Positions 53,426-63,800 of a stretch of DNA of 64,000 nucleotides are shown piece by piece (positions within the stretch are counted from its first letter, which is position 1; the number at the start of each line of letters is the position of its first letter). The position numbers and the translations under genes are program-made. This DNA is from Salinibacter sp. 10B. GTDB taxonomy: Bacteria > Bacteroidota > Rhodothermia > Rhodothermales > Salinibacteraceae. Where the stretch lies: positions 4,252,402-4,316,401 of the forward strand of contig NZ_MQWC01000004.1 in NCBI RefSeq assembly GCF_002954405.1, read 5' to 3'. The notes under the pieces were generated by a model. The model was not told the DNA's origin, ran no database searches, and saw only the letters and a program-made list of their open reading frames with translations.

Positions 53426-55231
53426 TTATTTCACGTGCGGCACGTACGGCAGGCGGGCCTGCACGCGTCCGTTCGAGCCCGTGACCCGCTTCAGCACGCG
53501 CGAGTGGCGCCATAGCGTTCGTTCGAGCGGCGTAGCGGCCACCGACTGCCAGAGGGTCCTCGCCTGCGTGGCCAGACGCTCGTTGAGGCGCTCAAAGACC
53601 GTTTTGGGGCGAGGGAGGATGCGGGTGCGGTAGGGACCTTCTCCCATGCCTGCCGTCGATCCGGCAATTGCGATCGCGTCTTGAAGCCCCCCGGTCGTGT
53701 CCACCAGGCCCACCTCTTTCGCATCGCGGCCCGACCATACGCGGCCCTGGGCCACGTCATGCACCGCGGAGGTGTCCATGTCGCGCCCCTCGGCCACTCG
53801 CTGGAGGAACGTTTGGTACGTGCTCTCGATGGTGCGGTTAAAGAGTCGGCGCTCCTCCGGGGCCAGAGGCTTGTTTGGCACGAAGAGATCGGCGTAGGGA
53901 CTCGTGCTGACGCCGTCGAACGTGACGCCGAGCTTGTTCTCAAGAAGTCCCTCTGCGTTCCAAAGTAGACCGAAGACGCCAATGGAGCCGGTCGTGGTCG
54001 TCGTGTTGGCGACAATCGTATCCGCTGGGGCTGCCATGTAGTAGCCACCGGAGGCCGCTGTGCCGCCCATTGATACGATCAGCGGCTTTTCCTCAGCCGT
54101 TCGCTTCGCGGCGTGCCACATGGCCTCGGAGGCCGCCGCACTTCCGCCCGGGGAGTTGATGCGGAGCACCACCGCCTTCGTAGAGGGGGAGGTGCGGGCC
54201 TCGTCCAGTGCTTCAATGAGGGGGGTAGAGCCCAGGGCCTGCTGGCCTGACCCGAAGGGGCTCTGGCCCGGATCCCCGCTTACGATATTGCCCTGTCCGT
54301 AGACGATGGCCACGGTGCCCGTTCCGGTGTATGTGACTCCTGTGTTTTCGGTCGGGACCCGACCGTACGTTGAGACCGAGAGTGTGGTAAGGTCGGTGGC
54401 CTCGGAGGTCCCCACCGTCTCACGGAGGAGAGAGCGAACCTCGTCTTCATAGCGCAGCCCATCAATCAGGCCTTCCTCGACGGCCACGGAGGCATCGAGC
54501 ACTGCGTCTTCCTCGGCCAACTGCTGGAGGGCAGTTGAAGAAAGGCCACGCGTCTCCGCGATGGCAGACGTGAACCGGTCGTTTATGGTTGTGAGGAGAG
54601 CCTCCATCTGCTCCCGGTTGGGCTCAGAGAGATCCGAGCGCATAAACGACTCGCCGGCACTTTTGTATTTCCCGGCGCGCACGATTTGCGGCTCCACCCC
54701 AAGCTTATCGAAGGCATTCTTGAAGAAGGGAAGAATGGTCGCGAAGCCGTTGTACTCAAAAAAGGTTTGAGGACCAACGAACACACTGTCAGCGGCGCTG
54801 GCGACGAAGTATCCTTTCTCGCCCATGCCAAACTCCTCCCCGGAGGCGATCACAGGCGTTCCACTCTCGCGAAGCTGAACCACGGCCTCTCGCACCTCCT
54901 CCAGGGTCCCCCAGGAGGCCGAGGTGCCCTTCATGCGAAGCCAGACGGCCTCGATGCGATCGTCGGACCGGGCGTTGCGAAGGGCCACCTGCAGATCGCG
55001 GAGGTCATACGAGGGGCCCTCGCCAAAGGCCTTCTGGAACGGATCGTCAGACACCCGCTCCGGGATCGGGCCGTCGATGGGGACGGTAAGGACCGAGCCG
55101 GGTTGCACCGTCGGGGTCGTGTCGGTAGAAAGAGTGAGGGCAAAGAAAAAGAAGAAGAGGAAGAAAACGACGAGGCCGAAGGCGATCAGCGTGCCGAGGA
55201 CGCTGGCCGTGAGGGTTGACAGAAAGCGCAT
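53426..55231 (-). CDS. sppA: Signal peptide peptidase SppA (long form)
   Basis: A 601-aa inner-membrane serine protease of the 67-kDa SppA type with two tandem halves. One N-terminal membrane helix has a striking Phe-rich core (FFLFFFFFALTL). The general-base lysine lies in the N-terminal half (RAGKYKSAGESF). The nucleophile is in the C-terminal half, SMGGTAASGGYYMAAPAD, preceded by LRINSPGGSAAASE. Both halves must meet to form the active site. It degrades remnant signal peptides in the membrane. It is divergent from hrcA. Confidence 0.95.
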   Translation of the reverse strand: MRFLSTLTASVLGTLIAFGLVVFFLFFFFFALTLSTDTTPTVQPGSVLTVPIDGPIPERVSDDPFQKAFGEGPSYDLRDLQVALRNARSDDRIEAVWLRMKGTSASWGTLEEVREAVVQLRESGTPVIASGEEFGMGEKGYFVASAADSVFVGPQTFFEYNGFATILPFFKNAFDKLGVEPQIVRAGKYKSAGESFMRSDLSEPNREQMEALLTTINDRFTSAIAETRGLSSTALQQLAEEDAVLDASVAVEEGLIDGLRYEDEVRSLLRETVGTSEATDLTTLSVSTYGRVPTENTGVTYTGTGTVAIVYGQGNIVSGDPGQSPFGSGQQALGSTPLIEALDEARTSPSTKAVVLRINSPGGSAAASEAMWHAAKRTAEEKPLIVSMGGTAASGGYYMAAPADTIVANTTTTTGSIGVFGLLWNAEGLLENKLGVTFDGVSTSPYADLFVPNKPLAPEERRLFNRTIESTYQTFLQRVAEGRDMDTSAVHDVAQGRVWSGRDAKEVGLVDTTGGLQDAIAIAGSTAGMGEGPYRTRILPRPKTVFERLNERLATQARTLWQSVAATPLERTLWRHSRVLKRVTGSNGRVQARLPYVPHVK

Positions 55232-55613
55232 AGAGCGAACAGGTGAGCAGTGAGGCCATCGAACGCGCGAGGAGTGCCCCCATCTTTTTGCGCGCGCATC
55301 CTACTGTATCGGTGGGGCGGGGGACCGTTTCAGGTGTTCGTTCTGTTTTTGTTACAGGGGGAACGATATCCCAGGCGTCGACCCGTTCTGGGCACGGGGG
55401 CACGCCCGAAAGGAAACTTGAAACTGGGGCTTATGTACAGTATCGGAGGCCATGTGCTCTCCTCATCAGTGGAATACTTGGTTTACGTTCGGGAATGACG
55501 GTCCAATGTGGCGGCACGTCCTTTGCGGCGTGTAGACATGACCGTCGGCGGTTGTGCCCGAGCGGAGCAATCGAGGAGAGAGGCCTGTCGCGCGTACTTC
55601 CCTGTATAATGCC
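55232..55613. other. Divergent intergenic region sppA / hrcA
   Basis: About 380 bp holding both promoters. A TATAAT hexamer lies at 55605-55610, just upstream of the hrcA GTG at 55614. No CIRCE-type inverted repeat (TTAGCACTC with GAGTGCTAA) was found here, so HrcA autoregulation is not evident from the sequence. Confidence 0.4.
55605..55610 (+). promoter_or_regulatory. TATAAT hexamer near the hrcA start
   Basis: A perfect TATAAT ends three bases before the GTG at 55614. If it is a -10 element, the transcript would begin inside or just after that codon. Translation might then start at a downstream GTG such as 55626 or 55641, or the message would be nearly leaderless. No strong -35 is obvious. 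Confidence 0.3.
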
Positions 55614-56732
55614 GTGAACGACGACGTGAACACGAGTACTGTGGACGCTGAGGATCAGACCGATGGTCGGCCGTCCTTAAACGACCGTGAGCGCAACATC
55701 CTGCGTCTCGTCGTGGAAGAGTTTGTGGATTCGGCGGGCCCGGTCGGGTCACGGTCGATTGCCAAGGAGAGTTCGATTGACCTCAGCGCGGCCTCCATCC
55801 GAAACACAATGGCGGATCTGGAGGACATGGGCTACCTGGATCATCCGTACACCTCGGCCGGACGGGTGCCTACGCGCCTGGGGTATCGGACGTTTGTTGA
55901 CGAGCTTATGGATACGCCTGAGCTCACTGAGGTCGAGCGGGAGATGCTCAAGATGCGTCTCGCAAGTCTCGTGAAGGATACCGATGAGCTCCTGCGGGAG
56001 AGCACTCGTCTGTTGAGCAAGCTATCCAATTTGCTCGGCATTGCACTGAGCCCGCGCCTGTCCACGGGGGTGCTCGATCGGCTCGACATTGTCCCGCTGT
56101 CCGGAGACCGCCTCATGTTCGTTATGAGTGTGCGGGGCGGCATCGTAAAGACCATCGTCCTGGAATTTGAGTCCGACTTCGGGCGCACCGAGATTGATCG
56201 CGTCGTGTCGCTACTCAATGAGCGCCTTGCCGGCCTCACGCTTCAAGAAATCCGGGAGACGCACGAGGAGCGCATCAAAGACCTTCGAGACCAGACCGGA
56301 CTCATTGAGCTGATCGTTGAGGAGTCGGCCGTTCTGTTCAGTGAACCGGAGGAAGGGCGTCTTGAGTTCAAGGGAACGGAGAACATTCTCACACAGCCTG
56401 AATTCCAGGAGCCGGACGACGTACGGCGGCTGATTCAAATCATTGAGGATGAGGATCGTGTCGTACAGGTGCTGGAAGATCTTTTCGAGTCCGACCCGAA
56501 CGCTATGGGACAGGTCACCATCCGCATCGGAGGAAAGTCCGACGAAGAGGAAATGGATGCCTACTCGATCGTGACCTCTCCGTACCGAATCGGCGGCACG
56601 GTGGGCACCCTCGGGGTGATTGGGCCTACGCGCATGGATTATCCGCGGGCTGTGGCCCTCGTCGAAAATGCCGCTCACGTCATCAACCGCTCGGGGAAAG
56701 AGGACCCCGACGCGCCTTCGAATGCATCGTAG
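55614..56732 (+). CDS. hrcA: Heat-inducible transcription repressor HrcA
   Basis: A class I heat-shock repressor. The N-terminal winged helix is LNDRERNILRLVVEEFVDSAGPVGSRSIAKESSIDLSAASIRNTMADLEDMGYLDHPYTSAGRVPTRLGYRTFVDELM in outline. The dimer/GAF-like body follows with LSNLLGIALSP, LMFVMSVRGGIVKTIVLE, LLNERLAGLTLQEIRE and a C-terminal YRIGGTVGTLGVIGPTRMDYPRAVALVENAAHVIN. The frame opens at a GTG at 55554; the GTG at 55614 is chosen because preceding residues are not family-like. It heads an hrcA-grpE-dnaJ run. Its usual CIRCE operator is not visible upstream. Confidence 0.94.
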   Translation: MNDDVNTSTVDAEDQTDGRPSLNDRERNILRLVVEEFVDSAGPVGSRSIAKESSIDLSAASIRNTMADLEDMGYLDHPYTSAGRVPTRLGYRTFVDELMDTPELTEVEREMLKMRLASLVKDTDELLRESTRLLSKLSNLLGIALSPRLSTGVLDRLDIVPLSGDRLMFVMSVRGGIVKTIVLEFESDFGRTEIDRVVSLLNERLAGLTLQEIRETHEERIKDLRDQTGLIELIVEESAVLFSEPEEGRLEFKGTENILTQPEFQEPDDVRRLIQIIEDEDRVVQVLEDLFESDPNAMGQVTIRIGGKSDEEEMDAYSIVTSPYRIGGTVGTLGVIGPTRMDYPRAVALVENAAHVINRSGKEDPDAPSNAS

Positions 56733-56826
56733 GGCGTCCTCGGGTGTCGAGTCCCCGCGGTCGTCTCTGGTGTCCGCGATCCCTTTCGTTTGTTTCTTCT
56801 ACTGTCGCAGAGCCCCAACCCTGATT

Positions 56827-57474
56827 GTGAGTACAGACCAGACCAACGGTCGACAGACCTCGAACGACCCCTCCGCCGACGACGTGCAGTCCTCAGACGC
56901 ATCGGAGGAGCTGGAGGAGCCCGATGCCAATGACGACCTCTCCGAATCCGAGCAGAAAATCCGAGAGCTTACCCAAAAGGTGGAGAGCCTAGAGGAGGAG
57001 CGGGATGAACTCAATGATCGGGTGCTCCGCAAGGCCGCCGAGTTTGAAAACTACCGGCGCCGAATGGACCGGGAGAAGAAGCGGCGGCACCAGGCGGGCA
57101 TGCTCGAGGTGATTGAGCCGGTTCTGGAGGTACTTGATGATTTTGAGCGTTCGATCGATGCGGCCGAGGAGCTTCAGGAAAACCAGGACCCGGAAGCGGC
57201 CTACGATTCGCTGAAGGGCGGGGTCGAAATGGTCTTTCGTAAATTTCGCGATACCCTGGAAAACCTGGGCGTGGAGCCCATTGAAGCGGAGGGTAAGCCC
57301 TTTGACGAGGAGCTCCACGAAGCCATGATGCGACAGCCGTCCGACGAGGAAGCGCCCGGGACGGTGCTTCAAGAGATCCGCAAGGGGTATCGGATGGACG
57401 ATCGCGTCATCCGACACAGCCGCGTCGTGGTGGCGACGGAGCCGGCGGAGGACGAGGCTGGAGACGACGCGTAG
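56827..57474 (+). CDS. grpE: Nucleotide exchange factor GrpE
   Basis: The DnaK nucleotide-exchange factor, 215 aa. An acidic, disordered lead precedes a long dimerising coiled coil (SEQKIRELTQKVESLEEERDELNDRVLRKAAEFENYRRRMDREK). The GrpE signature follows: VIEPVLEVLDDFERSI, LKGGVEMVFRKFRDTLENLGVEPI, GKPFDEELHEAMMRQPSDE, TVLQEIRKGYRMDDRVIRHSRVVVA. The start is taken as the GTG at 56827 (MSTDQTNGRQ); the frame also stays open upstream in sequence overlapping hrcA. It lies between hrcA and dnaJ. Confidence 0.95.
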   Translation: MSTDQTNGRQTSNDPSADDVQSSDASEELEEPDANDDLSESEQKIRELTQKVESLEEERDELNDRVLRKAAEFENYRRRMDREKKRRHQAGMLEVIEPVLEVLDDFERSIDAAEELQENQDPEAAYDSLKGGVEMVFRKFRDTLENLGVEPIEAEGKPFDEELHEAMMRQPSDEEAPGTVLQEIRKGYRMDDRVIRHSRVVVATEPAEDEAGDDA

Positions 57475-57531
57475 CATTCATCTACACGGGGGGCGACACG
57501 CTTCTTTTCTGAATTGTAGAAGTTTGACAAC

Positions 57532-58680
57532 ATGCCGAGTGACTATTACGACGTTCTGGGAGTCGATTCGGACGCCTCGCAGGACGAGATCAAGAAGGCG
57601 TATCGAAAAAAGGCGATGGAGTACCACCCGGATCGTAATCCGGACGATCCGGAAGCGGAGCAGAAGTTCAAGGAGGCCTCGGAGGCGTACGACGTCCTCT
57701 CGGACCCCGAGACACGCCAGCGGTACGACCGCTACGGCGAGGCCGGGCTTGGGCAGGATGGCGCGGGCGGCCGCGGGGCTGGACGCGGCTTCCACGACAT
57801 CGAAGACATTTTCAGTGCCTTCGACGACATTTTTGGGGGCGGGGGCGGTCGTCGGTCGCGTCGCCAGCGGGGACGACCGGGGAGTGACCTGCGGGTGACC
57901 CTTCCGCTTACGCTTGAGGAGATTGCGGAGGGCACCGAGAAAAACATCAAGGTCCGGAAGTTCCTGTCGTGTGACACCTGCGAGGGGACGGGCGCCGAAG
58001 GCGGCATGGAAGGCGAAAACTACGTGATGTGCTCGAAGTGCGACGGCACGGGCGAGGTGCGCCAAGTGTCGCGATCGGTCTTCGGTCAGTTTGTCAATGT
58101 GCAGGCGTGTCCGCAGTGCAACGGAGAGGGACGCATCATCGAGAATCCCTGTGATGACTGCGGCGGCGAGGGTCGGATCGAAGGAGAAGAGACGATCTCT
58201 GTGACGGTCCCCGCGGGCGTCATGGAAGGCAACTACCTCACGATCTCCGACGCCGGGAATGCGGGCATTCGGGGTGGGGTGCCGGGCGACCTGCGAATCG
58301 AGATTGAGGAGGAGCCGCACGAACACTTCGTGCGCGACGGCCTCGACATCTATCACGACGTGTATCTTTCCTTCCCCGAAGCCGCCATGGGAACCGAGGT
58401 CGAGGTTCCCACCCTAAAGGGACGAGCCCGACTGGAGGTGGAGCCGGGCACGCAGGCCGGCAAAATCCTTCGGATGCGCAACCGTGGCATTCCGGACCTG
58501 GAAGGGAGTGGGAAGGGCGATCAGATGATTCGGATTCACGTGTGGACGCCGCAGGAGCTCTCCGATAGCGAGCAGGAGATGATGGAGCAGTTGCAGCACC
58601 ACGACAATTTCCAGCCACAGCCGGAGGAACGCCCCCACGAGAAGTCCTTCTTCCGTCGCGTGTCCGACGTGTTCTCGTAA
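57532..58680 (+). CDS. dnaJ: Chaperone DnaJ
   Basis: A full-length type I Hsp40 of 382 aa. The J domain begins [34 protein letters not shown] with the HPD triad at 32-34. A Gly/Arg-rich linker carries the [15 protein letters not shown] segment. Four zinc-binding repeats follow ([32 protein letters not shown]), then the client-binding C-terminal domains ([39 protein letters not shown]). It starts at the ATG 57 bp after grpE. No dnaK lies downstream. Confidence 0.97.
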   Translation: MPSDYYDVLGVDSDASQDEIKKAYRKKAMEYHPDRNPDDPEAEQKFKEASEAYDVLSDPETRQRYDRYGEAGLGQDGAGGRGAGRGFHDIEDIFSAFDDIFGGGGGRRSRRQRGRPGSDLRVTLPLTLEEIAEGTEKNIKVRKFLSCDTCEGTGAEGGMEGENYVMCSKCDGTGEVRQVSRSVFGQFVNVQACPQCNGEGRIIENPCDDCGGEGRIEGEETISVTVPAGVMEGNYLTISDAGNAGIRGGVPGDLRIEIEEEPHEHFVRDGLDIYHDVYLSFPEAAMGTEVEVPTLKGRARLEVEPGTQAGKILRMRNRGIPDLEGSGKGDQMIRIHVWTPQELSDSEQEMMEQLQHHDNFQPQPEERPHEKSFFRRVSDVFS

Positions 58681-58810
58681 CGTCATTGATTGGTCCTGAA
58701 CGGGGCGGTAGGTCGCACGTACGGCGTACACGAGGGGCCGTCGCTACTGACGGACGGCTCCCGTGTCGTTGTTTGCTGTGCGTCCCGTCCCATCAAGTTT
58801 GCGGAGTTTC

Positions 58811-59356
58811 ATGCCTGATCCCGTTGAGGGAAGTGTCTTTCGGACCGTCATGCGCCGGGTGCCCTCTCCCGTCGTGGTCATCACGGCGAAAGGGGAGGAC
58901 GACGCGCGAGGCATCACCATCGGCTCATTCACGAGTGTGGCTCTCGATCCGCCCCTCGTGAGCTTCAACGTGGGAACGCAGTCGCGGATGTACGATGTGA
59001 TGGAGACCTGCTCTCGGTTTGCCGTCCACGTTCTGTCGGAAGAGCAGGTGCACCTGGCCAAGCGCTTTGCGGTGCCCGGCCTCACTGCCCGTGAGCAATT
59101 TGAAGGGGTTCCTCACTCGCACGATGAGTACGGCACGCCTATCCTCGAAGGCGTGACGGCCCGAATGCACTGCACACGCCACGATTCCATGCCGGCCGGC
59201 GATCACGTCCTGTACGTCGGCCTCGTCGTGGATGTGGATGATCGGCCCGATCGGGGCGCGGTCCTCTACTACCACAGCGGCTACCGGGGGGTCGGTAGTG
59301 AACTGCCGTCCACCGAGTTGTCGCCAGTAAATCGCGTGTCGAGCGACTCGTCCTGA
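58811..59356 (+). CDS. Flavin reductase-like FMN-binding protein
   Basis: A 181-aa protein of the flavin reductase (FMN-binding split-barrel) family. The N-terminal block FRTVMRRVPSPVVVITAKGEDDARGITIGSFTSVALDPPLVSFNVG is typical, followed by FAVHVLSEEQVHLAKRFA and the MPAGDHVLYVGLVVDVD strand. Such proteins reduce FMN with NAD(P)H or bind FMN for a partner oxygenase. The ATG at 58811 fits; an upstream GTG at 58763 does not. Its last 76 bp overlap the 3' end of the convergent TIGR02757 gene. Confidence 0.9.
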   Translation: MPDPVEGSVFRTVMRRVPSPVVVITAKGEDDARGITIGSFTSVALDPPLVSFNVGTQSRMYDVMETCSRFAVHVLSEEQVHLAKRFAVPGLTAREQFEGVPHSHDEYGTPILEGVTARMHCTRHDSMPAGDHVLYVGLVVDVDDRPDRGAVLYYHSGYRGVGSELPSTELSPVNRVSSDSS

Positions 59357-60123
59357 GCCCCCACGCCGAAAAACGCAAAGTCGTATCGGGCCGGGTCGTT
59401 CGGAGAAAATTCGCGGCAGATGGCGGTGAGGCGCCGGACGGCTTTCCAGTCGTTCGTCTTGCGAGAGAGCAGCCCCAAGGCGCGCGCCTGACGCCCCACG
59501 TGTACGTCCACCGGCAGCATCAGATCGGCCGGTTGTAAGCAGGTCCAGTGTCCGAAGTCCACCGGTCCGGGCCGCACCATCCAGCGGAGGTACATGTTGA
59601 GTCGCTTGCAGGCGCTGCCCGTCTCGGGGCGTGCCAGGTGCTTTCGAAGGCGCTGGGGCGTCTCGTCGTCAATCGTGAGCAGTGTTGTACTCACCCCCTG
59701 CAGCATGGAGCGGACGGGGGAGCCGTTCGGATCCTCAGGCTTGTGAGCGTCAAAGAGCGACTCGACCGAGCCGTACTGCTCCAATGCTGTGCTCAAATTC
59801 TTCGTCAGCCAGATCGCGTCGATGGGCTGAAAGGTTCGATGCACGAAGTCGTCGAGTGCACCGGCGTCGCGGGCCGGGACAAACGTGCGCACGAAGCGGT
59901 GCGGGGCATGGTCCATCCGCTCGCATAACTCCGTCAGCTTGCGCAGCATCACGTCGCGCCGCCCCCACGCCAGGAGCGCCGCGTAGAGCCCAATCACCTC
60001 TTGGTCGCGCGGGTCGTCGAACGCGTGGGGAATCGAGATCGGATCGTCCTCGATGAAGGCCGGCGTCTCGTGGCGGTCGACGAGGCGATCAAGGTATTCA
60101 TTCAGGTCGTGTAGGGATGCCAC
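59281..60123 (-). CDS. TIGR02757 (DUF2400) family protein
   Basis: A 280-aa protein of the TIGR02757 family. Supporting blocks are DPRDQEVIGLYAALLAWGRRDVMLRKLTELCERMD near the N-terminus and the characteristic SACKRLNMYLRWMVRPGPVDFGHW followed by DLMLPVDVHVGRQARALGLLSRKTNDWKAVRRLT. The latter region recalls the helix-hairpin-helix glycosylase fold (VDVHVGR resembles the Asp-bearing motif of Nth). Function is unknown; a role in DNA repair is only suggested by that likeness. Its 3' end overlaps the flavin reductase gene tail to tail. Confidence 0.87.
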   Translation of the reverse strand: MASLHDLNEYLDRLVDRHETPAFIEDDPISIPHAFDDPRDQEVIGLYAALLAWGRRDVMLRKLTELCERMDHAPHRFVRTFVPARDAGALDDFVHRTFQPIDAIWLTKNLSTALEQYGSVESLFDAHKPEDPNGSPVRSMLQGVSTTLLTIDDETPQRLRKHLARPETGSACKRLNMYLRWMVRPGPVDFGHWTCLQPADLMLPVDVHVGRQARALGLLSRKTNDWKAVRRLTAICREFSPNDPARYDFAFFGVGAQDESLDTRFTGDNSVDGSSLPTPR

Positions 60124-60432
60124 AACGGACTAGAAGCGGTAAATCAGAAGAATTAGAAAGCAGAGGGGACTGACTGGGAGTTTCAACCCGGACATCTGAA
60201 GATCATCCCAAGAGAGGAAAGAGTCAGGAAGCTTTTCTTTCTGTGTAAATGAGTTAGGGTAGACTACCTACGCAGTGTCATACTGTTGGGTAGACTGATG
60301 GGGACCACGAGACACAGTGTTTGAGGGTTCAGAAGAGGAGTCAAGTTGAGTCGATTAGAAGAGACACTGAGCAGAGGCAGAGGCCATTCTGCGTAGTTTT
60401 GCGCAGTCTTACTATATCTCTTCGGGCAGTGG

Positions 60433-60462
60433 TTGACTTGTGTTCTGTACCCAATTTATAAC
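60433..60462 (+). promoter_or_regulatory. Possible sigma-70-like promoter
   Basis: TTGACT (60433-60438) and TATAAC (60457-60462) are separated by 18 bp, upstream of the small open frame at 60561. The spacing and hexamers fit a group 1 promoter. Bacteroidota-type promoters often differ, so this is tentative. Confidence 0.35.
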
Positions 60463-60560
60463 CCCTGTATTTCTTGAGAGACGACTTTGATATCCTCTCA
60501 CAAGAATTAGTTGTGCTCCCGTGTATGCCTAACAGGTACCCCACCTTCAGGGGAGAAATA

Positions 60561-60800
60561 ATGAAGAAGAAGACCGTGAAGAGTCTGGTTAGAGCTATGC
60601 GGCCAGTCTTATGGTTCAAATCTTCCCTTAGGGGAGGTAGAAATGAAATGCGGTATCTTTTACAGATCTTGAGAGAGTGTCGGAAACTCCACTCTATGAG
60701 TCCGATACGCATCTCTACGTACTTTGAGAGTGTGAAATACGGAGAAGTACGTAAGGTGGTACCATCCTTGTCCCAGCACTGCACTGCATATCTCCTATAG
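60561..60800 (+). CDS. Possible small basic protein (79 aa)
   Basis: An ATG at 60561 preceded by AGGGGAG at a suitable distance opens a 79-codon frame. The product is basic (MKKKTVKSLVRAMRPVLWF at the start) with no family resemblance I recognise and two to three scattered cysteines. A promoter-like sequence lies 100 bp upstream. It may be a real small gene in a low-GC segment or a chance frame. The frame is also open further upstream to 60474, but the ribosome-binding site favours 60561. Confidence 0.28.
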   Translation: MKKKTVKSLVRAMRPVLWFKSSLRGGRNEMRYLLQILRECRKLHSMSPIRISTYFESVKYGEVRKVVPSLSQHCTAYLL

Positions 60801-60894
60801 ATTGCCTCCGGTGTTCACGGAGCGAAGAAGAACACGTTCGATGATGAGTTTAGAGATATCCCAATTCCCCTTCATATCTCGTAGAAACTACGCC

Positions 60895-63800
60895 ATGCGA
60901 ATTCAGCCTCAGCTGCTTCGATTCCTGACAGCGGTAGGGCTTCTGGTTAGCCTTATGGCTTTTTCAGGGACGTCCACCGTGCACGCCCAGAGCTGCGATA
61001 TATACGTCGACGTAAATGCCAGTGGAGGAGGGAATGGTTCTCAAGGCAGTCCTTATGATGACCTTCAGACGGGACTGACGAACGCAGGAAATGGACAGAC
61101 GGTATGTGTCGCGGAGGGGACCTATACTACCTCGGGGAGTTCGTTTGATCCTGCAGGGGCGGGAGGCCTTCGTGGGGGGTACAACTCAGGGTTTACCTCT
61201 CGCGATGTCGGAAATTATCCTACTATCCTTGATGCAGGCGGAAATAATCGGGTCTTGACTGCAACGACCAATGAGACCATCATTGATGGCTTTAAGGTCC
61301 AGAATGGGGATGCGAATGTTGGGGGCGGGATTGCAGCAAATGTTGACTTGACTCTCAGGAATCTCATTGTTTCTGGAAATCAAGCTGAGGACGGGGGGGG
61401 TGTCTACACGACCGGAGGAGGTACGACTGTGGTTGAAAATGTGGTGGTGCGAGGGAATTCCGCGTCTTCGGATGGGGGAGGGCTCTACCTTAATGGGTCC
61501 ACAGTTCTTCAGATGACTAACGCTACGATCAGTGGGAATAGTGCCGACGGAAATGGAGGGGGAGTCTATTTTAGTTCAGACGGCGTGTCCGACCAAATCG
61601 AGAACTCTATCATTTGGGCCAATCAAGCAGCGTCTGCCGGGGGACAGATACGGGTTCAGCGTGGTATTTTTGGGATTATATTCCGTAATGTCGTTGTTAG
61701 CTACTCCAATTTACAAGGGGCAGGTGGAAGCGGGGCCTGGGGAAAGAGCTCCTTACAGGATGGGGGAGGGAATATTGATAGTAACCCGTTTTTTGACGGT
61801 CCAGTGAATGCCTCATCTGCACCTACTTTGAGCGGTGATCTCCATCTTTTGTCCGGTTCTCCTGCTATAAATACAGCCGATGGATCCTTGATTAGCCTCA
61901 GCCAGGACGTTGAAGGGGATTCGAGATCGCAAGAGGGAGAGGTGGATATGGGGGCGTACGAAGGAGCGGTTACTCCCCCCTCACCTACGGTTCTTTATGT
62001 AGATGCCAGCAGTGGCAGCGACAGCAACAACGGATCATCTTGGGGGGACGCGTTCGAGACATTGCAGACGGCGCTCAAAGAGGCATCCCCTAATACCGAA
62101 ATATGGGTGGCCGAAGGGGTCTACTATCCAGACGAAGGACAGGGCACCTCAAACGACGATCCATCCTCTTCCTTCGTTCTGGCTAACCGGGTGAGTATAT
62201 ATGGCGGATTTGCTGGTAACGAAGTGCAGCGATCGCAACGCGCTCCTGACGAGAATCTCGTCGTTTTGAGTGGAGACCTCTCCCAAAATGACAACTCCAA
62301 TGACGACGAGGTAGTTACATCCCCTTCTCAGATTAGTGGACCGAACGCCCGACACGTCCTCACGGCTAGTGGGGTATCCTCACGTTCCGTCGTTTCGGGG
62401 GTAACGATCACCGGGGGGCTAGCGAACGGAAGTGGAAGCGCTCAGGATGGGGGAGGGATTTATGCGGATCAGGGCGCACCGACACTTCGAAATGTCCGAC
62501 TTTCTGGGAATGAGGCACTGCGTAACGGCGGAGGGGTTGCGAGTGTAAACGGTGGAGGCCCCACGATGCGCTACGTTGAGCTTGTATCAAATAGAGCAGT
62601 TCAGGATGGAGGGGGGCTGTATCTTAACGGCAGCGGCGTTCGAATGACATATACAGTATTTCGATCGAATGTAGCCGAGCGGAACGGAGGAGGGCTCTAC
62701 AACACTGACGCGAATGTTCGTCTTACGAACGCGACACTCGAAGGAAACGAGGCCTTCAATAACGGGGGAGGGGTATATACGCGTGATGCTCAGAGTGCGG
62801 TCTTAACGAATGTGCTCTTTATTGGGAATCGAGCCGAAAGTGGTGGAGGGTACTGGGATACCGCACCTTCGGTACTAGGCTTCGGGCGCACGGAAACGAC
62901 GATTGGGACCTCTACATTCAGCGCCAACTGTGCTACGAGCAGTGGGGGAGCCATTCTTGCGCAGGTGCAGGGATTCGACATTCGAAATTCGATTCTCTGG
63001 GGAAACGAAGGAACCGGTTGCGGCGGATCGGTGGTCAACGACGTGACGAATCTTGTCGGCAACCTTTCGAACAGTATCGTCGAAGGAGGACTGAGTGGGG
63101 CGATCGGGGATAACCCACAGTATATCGATCCACCAACTCTTGCGAGCAATGGGCCGACCACGGATGGCAATGTTCAAATCCAGCCCACATCTCCGGCAGT
63201 GAATGCGGCCGATGGGTCGGCTCGCCCCCAAGATGTCGCAGATGTGGATGAAGACGGAAATACGTCTGAGGTGCTACCGCTTGACCGGGCCGGTAGCTCA
63301 CGCGTGAGAGATGGGCAGATGGATATCGGAGCTCTGGAGGGGAGCTCGTTGGACCTGGTCGTGACGGGAACGCCAGGAACCAATGGCTCGGATGCGGGCT
63401 GGAGAGACATGGGAGTGCCGGTTACGGGATCGAGCGGGGCTATTACCGTTGCCGACGTGGAGCGAGGGACAGGGACGGGCCTGGAGAATCTTTCGAAGTG
63501 GGGAGTGTGGCGAGACGTGAACGATTCCTGGAAGCGTCTTGACAAGGACAGTCCGCTTCCGGCGGGGCGCGGATTTACGGTGTACCTTTTCGACAAGCGG
63601 GAGTCGACGATTGACCCGAGCATCACGTTTGAGACGACCCAGGGATCCATCATTGGGGATCAGGACGTGACGGTGGGAGACGGGAGCCCGACGGGGGATG
63701 GGGAGCTTGCGCAGGATGCTCAGTTCCACTTTCTCGCAAACCCCTACGCTGTCCCCTACAATCTGAATGTTTTAAATAGTGTGCCGAATTTTTCGGACTT

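Larger units (their letters stand above)
60124..60894. other. Low-GC intergenic region before the giant beta-helix gene
   Basis: About 770 bp clearly lower in GC than the genes to the left. GGGTAGACT occurs twice (near 60257 and 60288), and two CCTT-AGGGGAG-like segments precede ATG codons at 60561 and near 60641. It contains the possible promoter and small gene listed next. An opposing 147-codon frame (60341-60784) has no recognisable features. Confidence 0.45.

Noticed and set aside
55232..55613. A CIRCE heat-shock operator upstream of hrcA
   Set aside because: Looked for TTAGCACTC with GAGTGCTAA or near matches and did not find them.
60341..60784. A 147-codon minus-strand frame in the low-GC gap
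   Set aside because: No signature, unusual composition, and it overlaps a plus-strand frame with a better ribosome-binding site. Neither is strong.
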